NCBI GenBank assembly: GCA_963556195.1
Contig: OY744525.1
Coordinates: 28,943,269 to 29,007,268, forward strand
Origin: Sepiola atlantica
Lineage: Eukaryota; Mollusca; Cephalopoda; Sepiida; Sepiolidae
Length of the DNA: 64,000 nt
Reading direction: 5' to 3'
In this document: piece by piece, positions 10,461 to 21,535 of the stretch
Layout of the letters: every line of letters starts with the position of its first letter
How positions within the stretch are numbered: position 1 is the stretch's first letter
Position numbers and translations under genes: made by a program
Notes under the pieces: generated by a model
The model's database searches: none
Seen by the model: only the letters and a program-made list of their open reading frames with translations
What the model was told of the DNA's origin: nothing

Positions 10461-10869
10461 CATATATAAGGAAGTTGTAGATCATGTTTTTTTCTGCTTT
10501 GTTTTTTCTTCCTATGGTTTTAGATATAAACTCCCAAACTACGTATCTTACTAAACTGCATTACCTAAGTTACTTTGCTGGTAAGTATATTTCATTTTGA
10601 TCGCTTGATTTCTATGAAAATTAAATACGACGTTTTACTTTATTTTATTTATAGCTATAATAATGTAGAAATTAAAAATTAAGGAAATACATATTTCAGA
10701 GTTGAAAGCATGTGTGTGTATATGGTTCTTCAGATATTTCAAGGACACGCTACATGTGCCTTGAATGGGTTTGCATAATAGGCATTTACTGAAATGCATT
10801 TAAAATAATATAACTTCATTTACATCCCCTCCCACCCAATCCATGCTTACCACATTGTTTTGTTCCTTT

Positions 10870-12290
10870 CCAGAAATAGAATATAAATATTCAATTCAAT
10901 AAGCCCCGGACCTCACTAATGATCCTCAGAATCCTCGCCCCATCAATCTACTCCCACTTTCTGCAAAAATCTGTGAATCCTTAATACATCTAGCGATAGT
11001 CCAGAACTCTATTAAGCTAAACTTCATCCTGACCAACAGTATGAATTTAAGCAAGCAAGCACAGTCTACTGCGGATATCATAACGGTTATCTCTAAACAC
11101 ATATACCATACACTGGACAAGGCAGGTGAAGCTATGAGGGTAGCGCTTGATATATCCAAAGCTTTAGACAAGCTATGGCATAAAAAAGGCTTCTCCTAAG
11201 AATCAATTAATATGGTATTACTGGACGAATATATCGTACAATTAGGTCCTTCATAACGAAAAGAATGATCCATGTTGTCCTCAATGGCTGTTCATCCAAA
11301 CAACATGACATAAATGCTAGTGTACGCAAGGGATCGATCCTTGGACTTTTATTGTGCATACTTTTTTATAAACGACGTCCCTGATGACATTGTATCTGAG
11401 ATAGGAATATTTGCTGACGGCACCACGCTCTATTATCGTCATGTGGACAAAACGGACACGCACATATCGTAGGCAATGACTAACTCCTTAGAAAATGACA
11501 TCCAGTCTGTAGTGGAATAGGGTCAAAAATGGATGGTAACATGTAATTATGTTATAAAGCCTATTTCCTTCAACAATTACAGGAAACATTTTCAACCATC
11601 GATTGCCATGGCAAATAACCCCCTACCTGAGATTTAAACGTTTAAACTCCTCCGCCCAACATTCACAGGTGTCATGAATTGGAACAAATACACAGAAGAC
11701 ATTGTCAAGGCTACTGCAAAGAAAGTTGACCCTCTCTACCGCGCTATTAAACTTCTAACACCTAACAGTGTCCTCTATCTCTACAAAACCACTATCTGCC
11801 TATTCATGGAGTACTGTTGTCACATCTGGGCTAGTGTACCATCAACTAGCCTCTCCCTCTTAGACAAGGTTAAAAAAGAGTTGCTAATCTAATAAGTCCC
11901 CCACTATACACCAAACTTCAGCCCCTGTTTCATCGTCGCAATGTTGCATCCTTGTGCTAGTTTTACAAGTACTTCAATGGAATGTGCTCTGATGAACTTG
12001 CTGCTCTGGTGCCTATTCGACGTAATAACACTCGACCAATCTGACAATCAGCTAAATCCCATCTATTCACTGTGGAGGTCTCCAGATGCCAGATATCTTT
12101 TTACCCCAATAGCTTCTTTCTTCGAGCTGCCAGCTTTTGGGACTCCTTCCCTGCTCTCCTTTTCCCGAACTTTATCGACATGCAACAATTTTAAACTAAT
12201 GTTAACCAGCATCTCAAAACACAGCTCCCAATTTAGGATGACCCCCAAAACTTTCACCCTAATTCTCAGTAGCTCCTTAAGTGGGAGCAT
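10870..12290 (+). pseudogene. CR1/Jockey-like LINE reverse transcriptase remnant
   Basis: Degenerate RT in several frames. ADIITVISKHIYHTLD then ALDISKALDKLWH (11070-11180) is the block containing the first catalytic aspartate. NAS-RKGSILG (11310-11345) corresponds to the NAGVPQGSILG block. IGIFADGTTLY (11403-11435) is the FADD box with the second Asp changed to Gly. 11674-11892 reads WNKYTEDIVKATAKKVDPLYR...EYCCHIWA, the conserved post-RT region. 11941-12240 continues into the C-terminus. Multiple stops and the damaged FADD box make it dead. Related fragments lie at 21.1, 54.4, 61.4 and 62.4 kb. Confidence 0.85.
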
Positions 12291-12299
12291 GCCTGGTTG

Positions 12300-13270
12300 G
12301 TGTGAACTTTGTGTAAGAAAACAACATAATTTTAGTCAAAATTCAACCTTATTCATCAACATAGTCTCCTTTTAGGATAAAACACTTCTATAACAATTCG
12401 ATGCCTTATTTCTAGAACGTTTTGTGTTTTGTCCCGGAATACGCTTCAGTTCCTGAATAGGATAAGTACTAAGGAAATTTGAAGTGTAATCCATGTAGTT
12501 TTGCCATCGTTGTCATCGACTTGTGATACGGTGTATTGTCTTGGTGAAGTAGCACCCTTTGCTTCTTCGTTTTCTGCCGACGTCTTCCTTCAAACGCACC
12601 GATAATGATATATAATATTCTCAACGTAATCAATAAACAAAGCACCGTTGCGCATCCTGAAATACGAAGGCTAAACCCTTGCCTGCTGATGTTTGCCAAT
12701 TCGTTTCCTTTGGGCGGTTTTCACCTGTTGATGTCCATTCAGCACATTGCTTATTTGATTCCAGGGTGAAGTACTTCGGTCATATTTCATCCATTGTGAC
12801 ATATTAAATTAAGACCTATCTTTCTTGCGTTGGAAAAGTTGCAAACAACGCGTTGTTATTTTTGACTGTGTGCAAACGCGGTACTCACTCTTTTCTTTAA
12901 AAAATGTTTATGTAAAATAGTGATTACACTGCTTTCTGATATATTCACTTCCTCTGCTATATCACACCACTCCAATTTATGTCGGCCCATAAAGGATTTT
13001 TTGATATTTTTTTGATATATTTTCGGGACAACTTCCGGAATTGGCTAACCTGAGCGTTTACCCATATCTGTCCTGTACGAGCGCGTTTAACGTCAGCAAA
13101 CTATATATTACCCGGTATTTCCGATGATGACACTTATTGAAGCCATTGCATTATTTGCACAGTATTTCCCCATCAGAAAAGCAAGATTTTAACAACACAC
13201 ATTGTTTGGAAACACTAGTTTCACATAAATAACTGTAATTTGTAAACTAATGCTCTGATTTGGCTCACAT
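12300..13270 (-). pseudogene. Mariner-like (Tc1/mariner) transposase fossil
   Basis: DDD/D-type cut-and-paste transposase remnant on the minus strand. An N-terminal helix-turn-helix-like EEVNISESSVITILHKHF is read near 12955-12900. A middle part SYFRMRNGALFIDYVE near 12680-12630 corresponds to the VMATVFWD..G.IFIDYLE block. VLLHQDNTPYHKS (12573-12535) holds the second catalytic Asp (HQDN). LKGDYVDE near 12375-12350 fits the usual C-terminal end. Stops and frameshifts throughout mean no function. It abuts the 3' side of the LINE remnant; exact terminal inverted repeats were not resolved. Confidence 0.8.
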
Positions 13271-13383
13271 TCTGACACGTGCGATCGTACGTTTAGTACT
13301 TCATAGAAATCATACTGATATTTTATTAGTGGCAGTATCTATATGTAAAACTCTGAACTGTTTGAGTGTTGTGTGATATTAAT

Positions 13384-13395
13384 ATATACACACAC

Positions 13396-13450
<55 letters not shown>

Positions 13451-13530
13451 TATAATAACACAGCACTGGGTTGTTGTGCACAAGAAGACATACTATTAAA
13501 TACATATATATATATATATATTTTTTTTTT
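13384..13530. repeat. (TA)n microsatellites and T-run
   Basis: TA at 13396-13446 and 13502-13520, then a T10 run that is the poly(A) tail of the minus-strand element next to it. Confidence 0.95.
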
Positions 13531-13795
13531 ATAGTCATCCACATACAGACTGTTTCGCTGTTTCACAGCTCATCAGTGCGGCTAGACCAGTTAGTGTCTC
13601 AAGCCGGAATTGAAACGCAACTGTCGGCGATGCTAACCCCTACGCCATCATGCGACACTGACTGAATGTAAGAGATATCTCAATGTAACGAAATATAAAC
13701 ATTGCAAATGCCTGAGCTCGAAAATTAGTTTTACCTAATGAGCATTGCCTTAAAGCTAATGGCCGTTGACGATACCCTTACAAAAATAAGCTCTT
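13531..13795 (-). mobile_element. tRNA-headed hammerhead element, copy SA1
   Basis: Read on the minus strand: a leader shared with SA2 and SA3 (GCTTTAAGGCAATGCTCATT, near 13757), then a tRNA-like head with box A TGGCGTAGGGGTTAGCATC (13647-13629) and box B around GCGTTTCAATTCCGGC (13618-13603), a 25-nt linker CTAACTGGTCTAGCC, a complete hammerhead (13581-13539), ATGACTAT and poly(A). The head implies Pol III transcription. The ribozyme would cut just before the A tail. No protein is encoded, so it must be mobilised in trans. SA2 lies 294 bp away in the same orientation. Confidence 0.8.
13539..13581 (-). ncRNA. Hammerhead ribozyme in SA1 (all core positions intact)
   Basis: Minus strand: stem I CCGCA (13581-13577) with UGUGG (13543-13539); CUGAUGA (13576-13570); stem II GCUGU/ACAGC, 5 bp with loop GAA (13569-13565 and 13561-13557); GAAA (13556-13553); stem III ACA/UGU with loop GUC; H17 = A (13544). 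Cleavage would fall between 13544 and 13543. Confidence 0.85.
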
Positions 13796-13824
13796 TTTCA
13801 GAGCTTTTTTTTTCTTTTTTTTTT

Positions 13825-14066
13825 ATAGTCATCCACACACAGACTGTTTCGCTGTTTCACAGCTCATCAGTGCGGCTAGACCAATTAGTCTCTCAAGCCG
13901 GGATCGAAACGCAACCGTCGAGCTGACAGTCGGCGATGCTAACCCCTACGCCATCATGCGACACTGACTGAATGTAAGAGATATCTCAATGTAACGAAAT
14001 GTAAACATTGCAAATGCCTGAGCTCGAAAATTAGTTTTACCTAATGAGCATTGCCTTAAAGCTATA
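13825..14066 (-). mobile_element. tRNA-headed hammerhead element, copy SA2
   Basis: Same architecture as SA1 and slightly longer in the tRNA part: box A TGGCGTAGGGGTTAGCATC, GCTCGACGGTTGCG, box B GTTTCGATCCCGGC, linker, hammerhead, poly(A). SA1 and SA2 form a head-to-tail pair with 294 bp between equivalent ribozyme positions. The upstream edge at about 14066 abuts a short (TA)n. Confidence 0.8.
13833..13875 (-). ncRNA. Hammerhead ribozyme in SA2, cleavage base mutated
   Basis: Identical to the SA1 ribozyme in core and stems (CUGAUGA at 13870-13864, GAAA at 13850-13847), but the H17 base is G (plus-strand C13838) instead of A. H17 normally cannot be G, so this copy should be crippled unless the register shifts. 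Confidence 0.75.
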
Positions 14067-14539
14067 TATATATGTGTGTGTATATATAAATGATTGAATC
14101 TTGATAGATCCACTATTAGATGGGAATAATAATTATCCAGCTCAAAATGTTATATTGAGGAGATTGTCATTGACACAACTCGAGAGTTGAAACACAAATT
14201 GGCGATGTTCAATCTATGTTATCGTTGAGAGATTTACCCAATTCGTTTCTCAGCTGCTTCTCCCTTTATATCTCCAACACATGTTTCCATTAAATCCCTA
14301 TTTGACATTTTCTCAGACTTAATTGTTATTCATCTAACGTTTTATCTTGAGAAGGGCCAGACGAAAAGAACCTTAACAGGTTTTACTAAGTAACAGATTG
14401 GTCACTTTGTGAGTAGATTAAAACATTTAAAATACGACTTAATCCCAAACATGGCAATATTTTAGCATGTATGTTATATGATTACATATATAAGCGAATC
14501 GTTTGAGTTAGAAATGCATCTTTAGTCTATGCACATCAC

Positions 14540-14850
14540 AACATGTTCATGAAGGTTCAATGAGGATGAAAACATTGAGGAGGGAAAGTACTAAACAGCA
14601 CTCCAATGGAACCTTGGCGACGCATATTTCCACTTTAATTCCAAGGAAGACTAATGGTGTTTGCCAGTGAGAAATCATTGTAAACGGCTGTTGCGATAAC
14701 GCCAAATAATTTATGACATTTATCAAAAGAGCCGGAGAGTGCTGGAAATCTGGGGACATCTGCTGTGACTTAGACTCCGCAAAACACTACTCGTTATTGT
14801 CAACGAGGAATTATTTCTAATGACTTGTGTGAAAACCTCATAGAGAGTCA
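14540..14850 (+). mobile_element. SINE-like dispersed repeat, family C copy 1
   Basis: Shares GTTCAATGAGGATGAAAA, CCAGTGAGAAATCA, AACGGCTGTTGCGATA and a 3' GTGTGAAAACCTCATAG segment with 26.33-26.67 kb, and its 3' part with 28.24-28.34 kb. No ORF. Origin unknown. 14066-14540 shows nothing recognisable. Confidence 0.6.
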
Positions 14851-15101
14851 AAAATAATACCAAGGCCTGCTTTCAATTTTATTATTAAAAACGAATTAAT
14901 TTTAAAATCGTCCTCTCGGTTCACTTTGATAATTTCCGCAAAAAATGAAATAATACATTCTAAATGGGTAAGCTCTGATAAAAACATTTCTAAGGAAATT
15001 GGAGAAGACTGAATTTTTTAAAGTTCCAACGTCATTATTTGAAATCGCTAAATTACTATATTTTTTACGAATTATACTATAGAAGCAAAAGAGAGATATA
15101 A

Positions 15102-15106
<5 letters not shown>

Positions 15107-15167
<61 letters not shown>

Positions 15168-15205
15168 AACAGACAAGCAGACAAACAGACAAACAGACAA
15201 ACAAA
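15107..15205. repeat. (GA)n then (AGACAAAC)n-like microsatellite
   Basis: GA units at 15107-15162, followed by repeated CAGACAAACAGACAAACA. 15210-16470 is A+T-rich with no recognisable gene. Confidence 0.95.
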
Positions 15206-16469
15206 CTTACAAACTGAAAGAGGTGTAAGAGAAGAGGAAAAAGAAGTGTAAGCCCGTTTTTTGTATCTTTTTTCTCCTAAATTTCTGTCCCCTCTCATAT
15301 CTTTTCGTTATTTTCTCTTTGATTCATACGAATTCATTATGTGGTTTTGTTAGATGGAAACAGATTTCCCTAGAAAATAAATATGGAAACCTTTTTGTAT
15401 TTTAAAGAGAAGTAAGTCCGGCTCTAGGCTCGATTGTCTCAAAGATATTATGAGAAGTGTTACAACCCGTGAATTCATTTTCAGGGAGCATATTCTGATG
15501 TACGTGTGCACAGCGCTCTTCAATTAATGCCCCCATTATAAAAGTACATTCTTCTTTCAGTTGCAAATATATCAATACATATTAATAAATATCATTGTTG
15601 ATTTATACCTACGATTTTTCTATCAAAATACATGTTCATATATTCGTCCTATCTCTCACAACGTCATTTCAATAACCGACACGGTCACATAAGTTTTCTT
15701 TCTCTTTTTCGTTCTTTTCTTTTCTGTCCTGATTTATATGTTGTCTTTTTATATTTTTTATTTCTTTATGTTTTTCTTTTAATTATCCATATGTAAACTT
15801 GCGCTGGAATTCTTCGATACTCACACACTGCCTGTCGTCTTCTTCGTCGGCAAAACAGCTGTTCGTCTTTCTCATTGATACGTAAGTAGTTGGCTCATTG
15901 GAATGTGGCATCTCCCAGCAGTAAAAACAATAGCATGTTTAGATATGTTGTTCCGCTCTTTTTTTAGGCTTGTGGCTGGAATAATAGAATCAATTTGAAA
16001 CAATATAACTCCATTATTTTTTCTGGAATTTGGGTAACGTTTTATATAGTTTTCAAGTACACCTGTATTTATTGCATCTCTCCCTCTAACTTATGCAATG
16101 TAGTGAAGTACTCCAAAACAGGGCTAGTTTACTTTGATGCCGAGCTCCGAATAGATATAACTGATCTGCCACGTATTTCCTAATCCGTAACTTCTGGTAC
16201 ACGTCCATCTAATCTATAACTTGACCACTTATGGAAAATTCTATTTTCTTTACTTATTCTAACTATACGAGAAATGTTCCGTATTTACACTATTTTGACA
16301 CATCCACCTCCAATATCGTAACACTATCGTTATATTCACCATTATTTCATATAAATTATAATTCGGTCTCTATTTTGTTTTCTTTCGCTTTTATGTTCAT
16401 TGTAATTTTATTTATTAATCCCCTGTTAAATATGTTGTTCTTTTTTTATTTCTTATTATTTTAAGACAT

Positions 16470-17310
16470 ATTGTTTTAAAGGATATTATCATTTAAAGAC
16501 ATATCATTTTGAGATATACTATTATTTCCATACATATTATTTTAATATATATTGTTATTTTAAGACTTATTATTATTTTAAAATATATCATTTTAAGACA
16601 TATTATTTTAAGACATTATTTTAAGACATATTGTTATTTTAAGACATATTATTTGGAGACATATTATTTTAAGACATATTATTTAAGGACATATTGTTAT
16701 TTTAAGACATATCATTTTAAAACATTATTTTAAGACATATTATTTTAAGACATATTGTTATTTTAACACATATTATTTTAACACATATTATTTAAAGACG
16801 TATTGTTATTTCAAGACATTATTATTTTAAAACATATCATTTTAAGAGATATTATTTTAAGACATATTGTTATTTTAACACATTATTTTAAGACATATTA
16901 TTTAAATACATATTGTTATTTCAAGACATTATTATTTTAAAACATATCATTTTAAGACAAATCATTTTATTATCTTAAGACATATTGTTATTTTAACACA
17001 TCATTTTAAGACATATTATTGGAAGACATATTATTTCAAGACACATTGTTATTTTAAGAATATTGTTATTTTAAGACATTATGTTAAGACATTTTAAGAT
17101 ATTATTGTTTTATGACATATTGTTATTTGAAGGTATTATTGTTTAATGACATATAACATATTGTCATTTAAAAGTATTATTGTTTTATAACATATTGTTA
17201 TTTAAAAGTATTATTGTTTTATGACATATTGTTATTTAAAAGTATTATTGTTTTATGACATATTGCTATTTTATGACATATTGGTTTAAGACATATTTTT
17301 ATTATTATAT
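16470..17310. repeat. Degenerate tandem repeat (TTATTTTAAGACATATTG unit)
   Basis: About 840 bp of imperfect copies of an 11-18 bp unit around TTTTAAGACATA, with TATTG or TTATT spacers. The unit drifts toward AAAGTATTATTGTTTTATG at the 3' end (17100-17280). Confidence 0.9.
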
Positions 17311-17654
17311 TTTAAATGATATTGAGGTATACCTGCCCTTTATCTGGTAATTGATGACACAGTGCTTTCTTCCATTTTTTTTATTTCTCTGTATTTACTG
17401 TTTGTGGTCCATAATTAAACCGTTTTTTAAACTCATTGTATGAAGACAGCAGTACACCAGTTTGGACTGAGCGTATTTATGATAAAATGTCGATAATTAA
17501 CAATAACATGTTATTATCAATACGGTTAGATACTACACTTTGATATTAGCCTGAAATATAGTGAATGCTGGTAAGGATTTTTGGGATCCTGTCGTAGAGT
17601 CCCATATTCAAATCTATACTATATCCCACATGACAAGTTTAGCCAGTATTATTG

Positions 17655-17723
<69 letters not shown>
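17655..17723. repeat. (TA)n microsatellite
   Basis: About 34 TA units. A weak SINE-like box-B CATATTCAAATCTAT lies upstream at 17610-17626, too decayed to call. Confidence 0.95.
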
Positions 17724-17724
<1 letters not shown>

Positions 17725-17734
17725 CACTAGATAA

Positions 17735-17880
17735 TGTGAAAAAATAAAATAAGGCGCAACTCAAATTTTATTTGCATTCAATGTTCAAGCAAAGCCCTTT
17801 AAAGTCCTTAACTCATGCGTTTTCAAAGAAAATCTTCTCCTCAGAGGACCATTACTGCAATGACATTACTGCAGGTAATA
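17735..17880 (-). mobile_element. PLE-type terminal segment with hammerhead
   Basis: The minus strand carries a hammerhead (17849-17804) followed by about 80 nt (CTTTAAAGGGCTTTGCTTG, ATTGAATGCAAATAAAATTT) and then (TA)n, the same order as at the ends of the other PLE copies here. No RT is adjacent; the repeat at 18.23-18.47 kb upstream may belong to the same element. Confidence 0.5.
17804..17849 (-). ncRNA. Hammerhead ribozyme motif
   Basis: Stem I GUCCU (17849-17845) with AGGAC (17808-17804); CUGAGGA (17844-17838); stem II GAAGA/UCUUU (17837-17833 and 17829-17825); GAAA (17824-17821); stem III AAC/GUU with loop GCAUGA; H17 = A (17809). Every core position fits consensus. Confidence 0.8.
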
Positions 17881-18228
17881 AAATAAAACTTTGAAAATAT
17901 ATAACAATATTTTACATAAAAATACATAAAATTATATAAGACATCACATATATCGGCCCAAAACATACTGTTTTGCTAAACTTATACAGTTCATCTAAGT
18001 CATAAAGTTTAAAACAGCTTCAAGAAATATATCAAAGAGGTCGATTAAACACAATCCAGGTAGTGAATGGTATTCAAAAAACGAAAAAGTTACCCAGGCG
18101 GGAAATTTGTTTGCTATCGATTAAGTATATGACAGTGAAAAGTGTATCCAAGGTGTGTGCAAATTAATAAAACGATAGAAAAAACAAATCATATGAAAAG
18201 TTCAGAAAAAAAAAAAATATAAATTTTT

Positions 18229-18475
18229 CTAGAGCAGCCCTACCCGTGGAACAAAATCCGACGAGTCTGCTACCCAACAGAGTACAACATGGTTGTCTCC
18301 AAGTCTAATGTAAACACATACTTGTTGACTATTCTCTTTGATAATCCATTTTTCTAAAGTAATCTTCTGTCCATCCCCCCACATTGTTTCTGGTCCTCTC
18401 GTTGGGCCAATGATCGTCCAACTGACGATCTCTTTTACCATTATCACCGAGTGCCTCCAGCGCTTTCATAAGCGG
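18229..18475 (-). repeat. Dispersed repeat shared with 28.40-28.55 kb
   Basis: The minus strand contains GATCGTCAGTTGGACGAT preceded by GGCACTCGGTGATAA and AAGAGA; the copy near 28.5 kb reads GGTACTCGAGGATAAGAG and CTTGTCAGTTGGACGAT. A 72-codon frame exists here but the partner does not preserve it convincingly. Family unknown. Confidence 0.5.
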
Positions 18476-18624
18476 TGAAACAATTGTAAAAAAAACTTCA
18501 AATAAATGTCATAACAGACCCACTCATTCTCTCTCTTTGTTCCGACGTCACAAAGTCAGACTATATTGTCATGTCATAACATTTTAATGCTTCTATCATT
18601 ATTTCTTTTTGCCTTTTATTTCTA

Positions 18625-19045
18625 ATTTTGTATAATTTTTTTTTTTCAAAAAAACATAACAATGGTGGTGTTGAAATAAATAAAATTTATGTTAATCTTA
18701 GCTTTCGAGAATTACAATTCTCCTTGTCAAAGATTGTTTTTCTTTTTTTTTCTTCTTCTTTTTCTTCATCGTCCGATGGTAAGGGACTTCTGGGTCAGAA
18801 AATCACGTTTTATCTGAAGGCGAGGTTGCGCCAATTTGAATTAGAAAGGGTAGTTAGACATATTTTTTAAACCATTGTTTCGTAATAGTCTCATATTTTT
18901 TTGAAAAAAACCCCATCGCATTGGTGGTGTTAAAATAAATAAAATATATTTTAATCTTAATTTTCGAGAATTACAATTCTCCTTGTCAAAGAGTGTTTTC
19001 CTTTTTTTCTTCTTCTTTTTTTCATCGTCCGATGGTAATGGACTT
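18625..19045. repeat. Tandem duplication, about 256-bp period
   Basis: GGTGGTGTTGAAATAAATAA, TCGAGAATTACAATTCTCC and TCATCGTCCGATGGTAA occur at about 18665, 18705 and 18766, and again at about 18923, 18963 and 19022. Between them the sequences differ by small indels. Confidence 0.85.
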
Positions 19046-19289
19046 TTTGTTCGTTTCATTCCTTCCTATAAAAAATCGACATCCTAAAACCATTGTGTTT
19101 AATAGCGAGGACAGTGTTTACATAAACAACTTTAAAGGTCAGAGGTCAAACTCGGCGGAAGTCGATTAAATCACGATATTTCCGGTTGGGGCATTTTTAC
19201 ACCCCTTCTTAGCCGGCGAGATTTTAAATAAGAAAGATACGTCTGCGTGCTGTATCCAGAAAGAGAAGAACGCAATATAACCGGATGTA

Positions 19290-19299
19290 GCGAGACGGG

Positions 19300-19378
<79 letters not shown>

Positions 19379-19397
19379 CATCTATCTATCTATCTAC

Positions 19398-19442
<45 letters not shown>

Positions 19443-19473
19443 CATCTATCTATCTATCTATCTATCTATATAC

Positions 19474-19515
<42 letters not shown>

Positions 19516-19516
19516 T
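19290..19516. repeat. (CTAT)n tetranucleotide microsatellite
   Basis: More than 50 CTAT units with a few CTACAT interruptions. The S-I-Y-L frame is an artefact. Confidence 0.97.
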
Positions 19517-20054
19517 GATCACGAATATGAAAACAACCTGTCTCTGTAACTGTTCTTCTCTCTTTTAAATAAACATGATTAATAACTGAACATTGGCGTC
19601 CGAATAGTTCTGTGTCCACAAACGATTAACAACCTGGATTCACGACGACGACGACGGCATGGGTATGTAAATTGTTTATACACACTTTGTAAGTGAAAGC
19701 GCAACAACTCTTTATGACAGTATTATCATAACACAAGAGGCGAAACGAAAGAAGAAAGGAATAACTGAATTAATATCTTTTAAATAATTATGACAGAAAT
19801 TAATTTCTACAAATACATAAAATGAAGAGTGAAATAAGATTATCATATGTGTCTAGACTTTGCAGACACTCTGTATTTCAAAGAATATTTTTTCTTCCTT
19901 CATTCATTCCACCCATCTTTTCTTCAAATATTTCTTTTCACAGTTCCGTACAAATTCTTTTTTTTTTCTTGCGGTCTGTTATTTTCGGTAATACTTTTTA
20001 CGGATCCCGCAATCTTAAAATAAAGTCTCTAATTTCGTTCATAAACGAACTGTC

Positions 20055-20180
20055 AAATGCCGGGGGTGGGTTTCCTCTGCGCGTGCGCACCTTGTTGGTT
20101 CGTTCCGATCATATCACGTGAACGCCTGAGAGTGTCCAGAGAATCCGATTGCCAGACGCGCCACCACCGAAAAAATATGG
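20055..20180 (+). promoter_or_regulatory. Possible host promoter patch
   Basis: A G+C-rich island with an NRF-1-like TGCGCGTGCGCA (20078-20089), a palindromic E-box ATCACGTGA (20113-20121) and a YY1/TISU-like AAAATATGGCGTC at the ATG (20173-20185). These motifs cluster in promoters of animal housekeeping genes. No TATA box is needed for that class. Motif matches only; not proven. Confidence 0.35.
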
Positions 20181-20326
20181 CGTCTCATCTAACTGAACGC
20201 AACGGGAAATTAATTGGCTGCTCGTATTTCTCTGACAGCGAATTCAGAGAAGACAAAAGCCAGCTGCTCGCAAATGGACGAGCCGAAAAATTATTTGCAT
20301 CCATATTGGATATGGACGGCTATTAA
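20177..20326 (+). CDS. Small ORF (49 aa) behind promoter-like sequence
   Basis: ATG in the context AAATATGGC starts MASHLTERNGKLIGCSYFSD and runs 49 codons to TAA. The product is polar and charged, with no signal peptide or membrane segment and no family I recognise. It is free of microsatellite sequence and uses G+C-richer codons than its surroundings. It could be a first coding exon read through its splice site, a small independent gene, or chance. The E-box and NRF-1-like sites just upstream are the main reason to list it. Confidence 0.3.
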   Translation: MASHLTERNGKLIGCSYFSDSEFREDKSQLLANGRAEKLFASILDMDGY

Positions 20327-20424
20327 CACTGGATAAACACCAACGAGGTCTGTCGAATGTAGGGGAACCTCTTGTAATACAAAAATAACACGAGATCACA
20401 GTATAGGTCATATAACTTTATTCA

Positions 20425-20640
20425 TAACTAGCGGAACCCGTCGCCCGGCGTTGCACGGGAGAAAATACTACCTATTGCATGACGTTTGCGAATGTTTTGA
20501 ATTTAAAAAAAAAAGAAAAAAGTGCACGCGTAGAATGGAATCGAACGCTGAAACAGTCGATCCTGAACCCTGCCTTCTTAACTATTGTGCCACAGTTCCC
20601 ACTAAAAATACACGTGAAAATAGGCCAAGTCATAGGTAGA
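20425..20640 (-). mobile_element. tRNA-derived SINE with LINE-type CCGGG tail
   Basis: On the minus strand: box A TGTGGCACAATAGTTAAG (20598-20581), box B GCGTTCGATTCC (about 20545-20534), an A/T-rich body, then a GC-rich 3' tail CCCGTGCAACGCCGGG (about 20460-20445) and CTAGTTATGAATAAA. A similar tail, CCCCGGACAACGCCGGGTAC, occurs at 37.98 kb on the plus strand. A shared 3' tail suggests the SINE is mobilised by a LINE with the same end. No hammerhead is seen here. Confidence 0.65.
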
Positions 20641-21079
20641 ATGAGAAAGAACGTAATCTGATATTCGCGAAAATCATCGGAGTGGACGTGAGCGGTCATT
20701 AAGTCTTTGCGTATTGCTTTATATTATGTAGTAAATTAATACCAGGCAAATAATAAATAAGGACGGACTGTTTTGTGAAAAGTAAACTGTGTTTATTAGT
20801 TCCCGGTGTCGATGAGTGTAGTGACAGTACATAATTGTTAGGGAGAAAAGTTTTTGCTACCACCTATATGGAGTTTATTTTTCCGAGAGTCGTGGATGGC
20901 GAGCCAAATGTAACATTTAATGTTAGCTGGGTAAAAAGAATAACAAATGTACTAAAACACGCTCGAGTGAATAAGTGTAATGTAATGGTGAGTTTAGTAG
21001 CCTGTGATGAATGTGGTTATTTTCTTATTCTCCGAGAAGGTGTAGGGGAAAGATCGTATCTACTTTATATATTAGAAAA

Positions 21080-21370
21080 AAGAAGATGTATTTTAAAGTA
21101 CCTCATTTCAGACGCAATCCTCTATCTGTATAAGAGCGAGATACATCATAAGATGGAGTACTGTTGTCATATATGAGAAAGTGCCGCTCAGAGCACTATT
21201 GCGTGCCATAACAAAATACAAAACCGACTTCGTAATCAAGTGAAGTATGATTACTTATATTCCCTAAAGCATTTTTACAAGGAAGAGATGTTCATCGACT
21301 CTCTCTACTGCATGGTTAGGTTCATGGTGGATGATCGACTTAGCAATAATCTATGGTTCCGTCTGTAAAA
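21080..21370 (+). pseudogene. CR1/Jockey-like LINE post-RT fragment
   Basis: Reads SDAILYLYKSEIHHKMEYCC (21109-21168), stop, then KIQNRLRNQVKYDYLYSLKH and FYKEEMFIDSLY. This is the same region as 11.75-12.0 kb in the LINE at 10.9-12.3 kb, but diverged. Truncated on both sides. Confidence 0.7.
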
Positions 21371-21487
21371 CATTAACAGCAAAAAACCCGCCTAGCTACA
21401 CCCATAGCAAATAACTTTCTTATACCCTGATCCTATATATATATACTCAACAGTAAAGACATATATGAAAAAAACACCAAGACTAAC

Positions 21488-21535
21488 ACCGCCTGAAGAT
21501 GATTTTACGAGTAAAGTCGAAAGCAGTTGCGAAAA
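21488..21535 (+). ncRNA. Hammerhead-like motif with long stem II (candidate)
   Basis: CUGAAGA (21493-21499), U, an 8-bp stem II GAUUUUAC/GUAAAGUC (21501-21508 with 21511-21518), GAAA (21519-21522), stem III GCA/UGC. The base expected to be U16.1 is G and stem I is absent, so it would be inactive. The overlapping frame reads weakly like a histone H2B N-terminus, so the match could have another cause. Confidence 0.4.

Noticed and set aside
13600..13650. Functional tRNA genes at tRNA-like heads
   Set aside because: No complete cloverleaf or acceptor stem was seen; boxes are followed by ribozyme sequence in every copy.
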